Shown: one piece after another, positions 48,419 through 53,349 of the stretch | How positions within the stretch are numbered: the first letter of the stretch is position 1 | Layout of the letters: every line of letters begins with the position of its first letter | Assembly: GCA_052144935.1 (NCBI GenBank) | Contig: JBKQPR010000022.1 | Coordinates: 1 to 53,349, forward strand | DNA from: JOPF133 sp052144935 | Lineage (GTDB): Bacteria > Acidobacteriota > Terriglobia > Bryobacterales > Bryobacteraceae | DNA: 53,349 bases | Direction: 5' to 3' | Notes under the pieces: generated by a model | What the model saw: the letters and a program-made list of their open reading frames with translations, nothing else | The model's database searches: none | What the model was told of the DNA's origin: nothing | Made by a program: the position numbers and the translations under genes

Positions 48419-48509
48419 CCGGATGAAGTGAGGCGCAGCGGGGAATCCGGCGACGGGGAATACTCCGCACCGCCCGCCGTTCGGAGTCCCACAAGGAAAA
48501 GAGAAAGTT

Positions 48510-49250
48510 ATGACGCGAATTCTTCTCTACAGCGACGAACCCATTCTCGCCAAAGGGCTTGAGTCGGTATTGAGACAAGTGGACGGTTTCGACTTGCTGC
48601 CCACGTGCACCTCGGTGGCAGGTGTCATGGAACTGGTGGCCCAGGGATCCCCCGATCTGGTCTTGCTGGATCTGACCTCGGAAATCACCTTCGCCGTGCT
48701 CACCGAGATGAAGCATGCCCTCGGCAATAGCAAGATCGTCCTCTGGGTCAACAACATCTCCACGGAGCTGGCTTTCCAGGCCATGGGCCTGGGTGTGCGC
48801 GGGATTCTTCGCCGGACTCTGCCCACGGACCTCCAGGTCAAATGCCTGCAGAAGGTCCAGGCCGGCGAGTTGTGGTTCGAAAAAGCCCTCACCGACAGCT
48901 TCCTGTGCGCCCGCCGCGTGGCTCTCACGCAGCGCGAGGGCCAGTTGGTCAGTCTGCTGTCGCAAGGACTCAAGAACAAGGAGATCGCCACTACCTTGAT
49001 GATCTCCGAAGGCACCGTGAAGGTCTACCTCTCGCGGCTGTTCCAAAAGGTGGGCGTGAAGGACCGCTTTGAGCTGGCGCTCTTCGGCCTCAAGAACCTC
49101 ACCACGGGCCAGCTTCCCGCGGGCGAGAAGGGCCAGCGTCCCGGCGCCATGCCCGGGCTGCGCTCGCTGGTGCTGGAGCGCCCCTCGCAAGCGCCCGAGC
49201 CCCCGCGCTACCATCCCCCTCTTCGCACGGTGCTCTCGCGCCAATATTAA
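48510..49250 (+). CDS. LuxR-family response regulator with atypical receiver
   Basis: 246 aa. Receiver-like domain 1-120: acidic pair D9-E10 and acceptor D54 (LVLLDLT) are kept, but the conserved Thr/Ser of beta-4 is missing (IVLWVNN) and the beta-5 Lys is replaced by Arg (GILRRTLP). Switching by phosphorylation may therefore be altered. C-terminal LuxR/NarL HTH at about 138-200: LTQREGQLVSLLSQGLKNKEIATTL, then SEGTVKVYLSRLFQKVGV. A proline-rich tail follows. AAGGAAAAGAG precedes the ATG. Divergent from the Tad locus, so it is a likely regulator of pilus genes (inference). No sensor kinase gene is adjacent. Confidence 0.85.
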   Translation: MTRILLYSDEPILAKGLESVLRQVDGFDLLPTCTSVAGVMELVAQGSPDLVLLDLTSEITFAVLTEMKHALGNSKIVLWVNNISTELAFQAMGLGVRGILRRTLPTDLQVKCLQKVQAGELWFEKALTDSFLCARRVALTQREGQLVSLLSQGLKNKEIATTLMISEGTVKVYLSRLFQKVGVKDRFELALFGLKNLTTGQLPAGEKGQRPGAMPGLRSLVLERPSQAPEPPRYHPPLRTVLSRQY

Positions 49251-49472
49251 GAAACTCCGCAGTTCCGGGTTTGGGGGGGCTGCCAAAACGGCCCCCTCCC
49301 GATTCGGCTGGCAAGACGCCGGGAGTCCTGCCTGGGCCCTGGGCCGCAAGGCCTTGCGTTCTGCTATCCTCGCTACTGGGCGGACACATCGGATGCCAAT
49401 GGCCCTATTCCCGATAGCAGCCCCTTGGGGGCGAGCCCCAGCCTGCGGCGGGCTTCAACCCGCGTCCCCGCA

Positions 49473-51002
49473 ATGAGCCGCCGCGCCCTGTTCGTTTCGC
49501 TCGGCCTGGCGGCCGCCTGCGTGCTGGTGTTCGGGCAGGCGGTACGCTTCGACTTTATCAACTTCGACGACAACCCCTACGTGTATGAAAACCCGTGGGT
49601 GCGGAACGGCTTCACCGTCCATGGCGTCGTCTGGGCCTTCACCGTCATCGATTATTTTTACTGGCAGCCGGTGACCTGGCTTTCGCACATGCTCGATTGC
49701 CAGCTCTTCGGGCTGCGGCCGGGATGGCACCACCTGGTCAACATCCTCTTCCACATCGCCAACTCCATCCTGGTGTTTCTGGTGTTTCGGCGGCTCACCG
49801 GCGCGTTCTGGCGCAGCGCCGTGCTGGCCGCCCTCTTCGCCCTGCATCCGTTGCGCCTCGAATCCGTAGTGTGGATCGCGGAGCGCAAGGACGTGCTCAG
49901 CGCCTTCTGGTTCCTGGTCACGGTACTCGCCTATCTCCGGTTTGCCGACCGCCCTTCGGGTCCCCGCTACCGGTGCGTGCTGATCTCGTTCGCCTTGGGC
50001 CTGATGTCCAAGCCCATGCTGATCACCACCCCGCTGCTGCTCTTGCTGCTGGATTACTGGCCGCTCCGCCGCCGGGCATGGGGCGAAAAGCTTCCGCTGT
50101 TCATAATGGCGGCGGTCACCTTGGGCATCACGTATCAAGGCACCGGCCGGATGGCCGCCAGCCTGCCTTTCGCACATCGCGTCGCCAACGCGCTGGTGTC
50201 CTACGCAGCCTATCTCGAGCTGGCCCTCTGGCCGCACCGTCTCGCCATTCTTTATCCGTATCGGATCTCGATCGCCTGGTGGAAACCGCTGGCTGCCGCC
50301 GCGCTCCTGGCCGCCCTCACTTCGGCCGCCCTCTGGTTCGGGAGGGAGCGGCGGTACCTCGCGGTGGGCTGGTTCTGGTTCGTGGTTGGGTTGGCGCCGG
50401 TGATCGGCCTGGTGCAGGTCGGCCGTCAGGCCATGGCGGACCGCTTTACTTACCTTCCCATGATCGGTCTCCTCCTGATCGCCGTCTGGGGTATGGCCGA
50501 CCTGCTGAGCCGCCGGCGGACGATTGCCGCGCTCCTCGCCGGCGGGGCCGTTTTGGCCTTCAGCGCCGCCTCTTTGCGCCACGTCGGAACCTGGCGCGAT
50601 AGCGTGACGGTCTTCAGCAGCGCCCTCGCGGTCACCGGCGACAACCCCGCCGCGCAGCACTACCTGGCGGCGGCCCTGGACGACCGCGGCCGCTTCGACG
50701 ACGCTTTTCCGCATCACGCCGAGGCGGTGCGCATCGAACCTTCCTATTTCATAGCGCAGTACTGTTACGGTGTGGCGTTGGAGCGGCGCGGCGACCTCGC
50801 CGGGGCCGCGCCGCACTTTGCGGCGGCCGTCCGCCGCTTCCCCGGGTACGCCGACGCCTATCTCCACCTGGGCATCGATCTCAAGCGGCTGGGCAAGCCG
50901 CTCGAAGCGCGCCGGGAACTGGAGCAAGCTCTCCAGGCGGGCCTGAGCGATGCGGAAGCCGCCCGCGCCCGGCGGGAATTGGCGGTGTTGGCGGAGCCGT
51001 AA
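49473..51002 (+). CDS. TMTC-like membrane protein with C-terminal TPRs
   Basis: 510 aa from ATG 49473; sixteen upstream in-frame codons lie in a GC hairpin-rich stretch and look non-coding. About nine to ten membrane segments. The first loop carries FDFINFDDNPYVYENPWVRNG, with the Asp-Asp motif of TMTC/GT-C O-mannosyltransferase-like proteins; LHPLRLESVVWIAERKDVLSAFWFL, MSKPMLITTPLLLLLLDYWPLRR and AYLELALWPHRLAILYPY follow. From about residue 385 there are three or four TPR units (AVTGDNPAAQHYLAAALDDRGRFDDAF, in short pieces). These bacterial relatives are assumed, not shown, to glycosylate exported proteins. The ribosome binding site is poor. Confidence 0.82.
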   Translation: MSRRALFVSLGLAAACVLVFGQAVRFDFINFDDNPYVYENPWVRNGFTVHGVVWAFTVIDYFYWQPVTWLSHMLDCQLFGLRPGWHHLVNILFHIANSILVFLVFRRLTGAFWRSAVLAALFALHPLRLESVVWIAERKDVLSAFWFLVTVLAYLRFADRPSGPRYRCVLISFALGLMSKPMLITTPLLLLLLDYWPLRRRAWGEKLPLFIMAAVTLGITYQGTGRMAASLPFAHRVANALVSYAAYLELALWPHRLAILYPYRISIAWWKPLAAAALLAALTSAALWFGRERRYLAVGWFWFVVGLAPVIGLVQVGRQAMADRFTYLPMIGLLLIAVWGMADLLSRRRTIAALLAGGAVLAFSAASLRHVGTWRDSVTVFSSALAVTGDNPAAQHYLAAALDDRGRFDDAFPHHAEAVRIEPSYFIAQYCYGVALERRGDLAGAAPHFAAAVRRFPGYADAYLHLGIDLKRLGKPLEARRELEQALQAGLSDAEAARARRELAVLAEP

Positions 51003-51454
51003 AGGTCCGCGGTGCCCGGCCTTATAGTAGATCTTCCCCTTGGCCGCTCCGTCGAACCGGGATATGGTTCTCGCCGGGTATCGTACCAGTCGCCCGCTCC
51101 GGCGCAGCCGCGCCTTCCCGCACGAGCTCCTCGCCGCCACCTCGGTCGATTTCGCTTAGAGAACCTTCGATATTCTCCACTTGCACCCCAGAGATCCCGT
51201 AATGTTGTGGCTCGTGTCCCCGGGCGGTGAAGTGGCCTTGGATGCCCTGCTACGGTCCCGTCCCGATCGTCGGCGGACCTATCGGCTGGGAACCCCATCC
51301 GAACAGCCACGAGTACAACCGAGACGCCGCGGCCGTATTTCGACAGCCGATTTCGAAATGGATCGCCGGATTTGCCAAGGCCCCATTTCCGCATGCGGCC
51401 CCGGTTGTCCGGAAAGCGCCACCTGCGGCCAGCGGCGAACGGCTCCCAGGGCCG

Positions 51455-53349
51455 CTACTGGACTGGCAACACCACGATATTGCTGCTCTGCCCGTTCACC
51501 GTCACATAGAGGTTGGCGTTCGTCCCCGAGGGCACCGCGGCGGTCAGGTGGAACTGGACTACGTCCACTCCCACGCTGCCCGGCAGGGCGAAGGCGGCAT
51601 CGGGCGCGATCGGGGCTCCGGCAATCTGCAACGAAAGCGGGTCCACGATAGTGAAGGGCGGGTTCTGCGGTATGGCGAATCCGTCCAGCCGCGGAGTGCT
51701 GGTGGGGCCCAAGCCGGTGCCGTATAGCGTCAGGCTTTCGCCCTGCTGCGCGGGGGCGTCCGGCGTCACCAGCGAACCATCCGGGTGCACCGCCAAGGCA
51801 TAGTTCTGCGCGTTAATGGTCTGCTGGAATATCCCCGGAGCGTCCTGGACCACCGTGAAACTGGCGGTCACGGGCGATTGCCCCGCGGCGCTCACCGTCA
51901 TGGTGGCCGGCCCCAGCGCGAAACCCGGCGGAAGCTGCACGTTGATCTGCGCGGGCGACACGAAATACAGCGGCAGCAGGCTTCCGCCCGCCACCACGGT
52001 GACCCCGCCCAGCGACTGGACCATGGGACTGGCTGGGCCCACCGCCGTGGCCGCCGCCAGGTTCGTGCCGAAAATCGACACGATCGATCCGGGCGCCACT
52101 CCCGCCTGCGGCGTGCTTCCGGCGGCGTTGCTTACACCCGTGGGCGCAATGTAGGGCACTTTCGTAAACACCGCCTGGACCGCGCGGGGCACGTTCATGT
52201 TCACCGTCCCCGATGGGCTCGAGCCGCTCAAATCGCCCGTCCAGTTGTTGAAGGCGTAGCCAGGTTGTGCCGACACCGTGACGGTGACGCTGCCGAGCGC
52301 ATCGTAGAAGCCATCGGACGAACCCGGCTGCATGCTCCACGAAGCGCAATTGGCCGGATTGGTCGAGGTGGTGAGCTGATTCATCAGGTGATAATTGGCG
52401 GTGAGCGTAGTCACGCCGGGGCCCAGCGTCGAGATCCAATCCGTGCCGCTCCCGCCCGGCCATCCACTGAAATCCTGGCGCGTGCCGGCGCTCACCGGCA
52501 GGCTGGCGGGAGCGGTCACGTGCACGGTCGCCCCGAGCGCCCGAAGCACGTCGCAGGGCGTGGCGCAGGCCGTGCCATCCACCGTCACGCTCAGCCCGGC
52601 GATCGGGCTGGTCACCGTGAGATGCGCCATCGGCGTGTAGGTGGCGGTCAGGCGGAGTCCGCCGGGGGGCACCACGAAGTTCTGTGTCGCGGATGCTCCG
52701 TTGGACCACGAGTTGAAGCCCCAGGCGTTGCCCTGCGCATCGAGCTGTTGGGTGGGCGCCACGATCTGGTGCGTCTCGCCCACGGCCCAGACAAAGTTAT
52801 AGGAGGGCCAGTTGCTGCGCCCGTCCACGGTCAGCGTCAGGCCGGGCGGCGAAGTAACCAGAGTCACGCCCCCTGCCGCGGCGTAAGTCAACGTCAACGT
52901 CTGGGGCGTGATGGAGTTGGGCGTGAAACTGTGGGTCGCGGTACCGCCGTCCGACCACGAGCCAAACACCCACGAGTTGCCGGAGGGGTCCTTTTGCGGC
53001 GTCACCGCGCCCACCGAATGGGTGGTGCCCAAGCCCCATTGCTCGGCCACCGGAGTGAGCGTCGCTACATTGTCGGCCATCACCTGCAGGCCCGCCGGCA
53101 CGGTGGCCAGGTTGACCGTGCTGGTGGTCTGAAAAATCGGATAGACAATGGCCGGCCCGTTCAGCACCACGGTGTCGGTGTAGCCCACGATGTTCTGGTT
53201 GGTGCCCGGAGTCCAACCGGAGAACACCCAGCCGGGGTTGGCGCTGGCGGTGAGCACGGCGCTGGATCCGGCAGCCAAATAAACGTCGGTGTTGGAAGTG
53301 TACGGCGCTCCATTGATATATACGGCCCCGGGACCCTGGCACGGCGCCG
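51455..53349 (-). CDS. Large secreted InlB-B-repeat-like protein with TIGR03437 domain (N-terminus outside window)
   Basis: At least 630 aa; the frame is still open at the window end (VYINGAPYTSNTDVYLAAGSS), so the N-terminus is missing. Residues up to about 390 hold about six repeats of the divergent InlB-B/Listeria-Bacteroides type: W-xFxxW-S/DGG, as in VFSGWTPGTN, VFGSWSDGGTATH, GFNSWSNGASATQ, DFSGWPGGSGTD, AFNNWTGDLSG. Each is followed by a beta strand TLTYA/TATY/TANY. The C-terminal about 230 residues are the Solibacter-type domain (GVSNAAGSTPQAGVAPGSIVSIFG, FVSPAQINVQLP, LTLYGTGLGP). Probably a cell-surface or secreted adhesin-like protein. 51003-51454, upstream on the other side, shows no gene I can support. 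Confidence 0.82.
   Translation of the reverse strand, partial: APCQGPGAVYINGAPYTSNTDVYLAAGSSAVLTASANPGWVFSGWTPGTNQNIVGYTDTVVLNGPAIVYPIFQTTSTVNLATVPAGLQVMADNVATLTPVAEQWGLGTTHSVGAVTPQKDPSGNSWVFGSWSDGGTATHSFTPNSITPQTLTLTYAAAGGVTLVTSPPGLTLTVDGRSNWPSYNFVWAVGETHQIVAPTQQLDAQGNAWGFNSWSNGASATQNFVVPPGGLRLTATYTPMAHLTVTSPIAGLSVTVDGTACATPCDVLRALGATVHVTAPASLPVSAGTRQDFSGWPGGSGTDWISTLGPGVTTLTANYHLMNQLTTSTNPANCASWSMQPGSSDGFYDALGSVTVTVSAQPGYAFNNWTGDLSGSSPSGTVNMNVPRAVQAVFTKVPYIAPTGVSNAAGSTPQAGVAPGSIVSIFGTNLAAATAVGPASPMVQSLGGVTVVAGGSLLPLYFVSPAQINVQLPPGFALGPATMTVSAAGQSPVTASFTVVQDAPGIFQQTINAQNYALAVHPDGSLVTPDAPAQQGESLTLYGTGLGPTSTPRLDGFAIPQNPPFTIVDPLSLQIAGAPIAPDAAFALPGSVGVDVVQFHLTAAVPSGTNANLYVTVNGQSSNIVVLPVQ

Noticed and set aside
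49455..51140. 561-codon minus-strand open frame
   Set aside because: Antisense to the TMTC-like gene, rich in Arg, Gln, Glu and Gly without hydrophobic core pattern; a shadow frame.
51227..51727. Plus-strand ORF upstream of the large repeat protein's 3' end
   Set aside because: The second half is antisense to the TIGR03437 domain. The first half has no recognisable family and no ribosome binding site.

Overview
The window looks like chromosomal DNA of an acidobacterium, most likely a Bryobacterales / Solibacter-like organism. It is GC-rich. It carries several families typical of that group: two secreted proteins with the Solibacter-type C-terminal domain (TIGR03437), a VWFA-related acidobacterial protein (TIGR03436 type), an Oar-like TonB-dependent receptor, an ASPIC/UnbV (CRTAC1-like) protein, malectin proteins and many TPR proteins. 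No rRNA, tRNA or CRISPR array was recognised. The assignment rests on family recognition, not on a phylogeny.

Layout. 1-4.2 kb is an accessory patch: an AT-rich 5'-truncated short-chain dehydrogenase (SDR), a decayed metK fragment, two more SDRs, a DinB-like protein and an NTF2-like protein. 4.6-9.8 kb is a carbohydrate patch: a secreted clan GH-A glycosidase-like protein, a membrane-anchored regulator with two malectin domains, and a wrecked GH1 beta-glucosidase pseudogene. 9.9-18.3 kb (minus strand) holds a VWFA/TPR gene pair, a peroxiredoxin-DsbD fusion whose active-site codon is an in-frame UGA followed by a SECIS-like hairpin (a probable selenoprotein), and the TonB-dependent receptor. 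18.8-24.2 kb is a tight four-gene operon: TPR plus iodothyronine-deiodinase-like protein, paralogous TPR protein, heptaheme cytochrome c, and Tat-exported CRTAC1-like protein. 24.2-33.2 kb is mixed: small secreted proteins, a group II intron reverse-transcriptase relic, a DUF6807/PmoA-like protein, a DUF922 protease-like protein, an M20 peptidase, an EamA transporter with a repeat inserted in its reading frame, and an HtrA protease. 33.7-35.8 kb holds an FkbM methyltransferase whose stop codon is supplied by an IS630-type element. 36.0-48.0 kb is a long minus-strand Tad/Flp pilus locus: PilZ, GT-C-like membrane protein, Flp pilin, CpaB, CpaC, CpaE, CpaF, TadB, TadC, two unannotated related micropeptides, a terpenoid-cyclase-fold protein and a DUF362 protein. 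A divergent LuxR-type regulator sits at its head. 49.5-53.3 kb holds a TMTC-like TPR membrane protein and a large secreted repeat protein cut by the window end.

How it fits together. The malectin regulator beside a live glycosidase, a dead beta-glucosidase and (9 kb away) an Oar-type receptor suggests polysaccharide sensing and use. The deiodinase-like/cytochrome/UnbV operon suggests an exported redox module of unknown substrate. The Tad locus, with c-di-GMP (PilZ) and LuxR-type genes at its promoter end, suggests regulated surface attachment. Three families of hairpin-rich repeats are scattered between genes, and one copy lies inside a gene.

Strongest leads: the UGA/SECIS peroxiredoxin-DsbD gene, the deiodinase-like operon, the ToxR-like malectin sensor, the twin micropeptides in the Tad operon, and the repeat that became coding sequence in the EamA gene.
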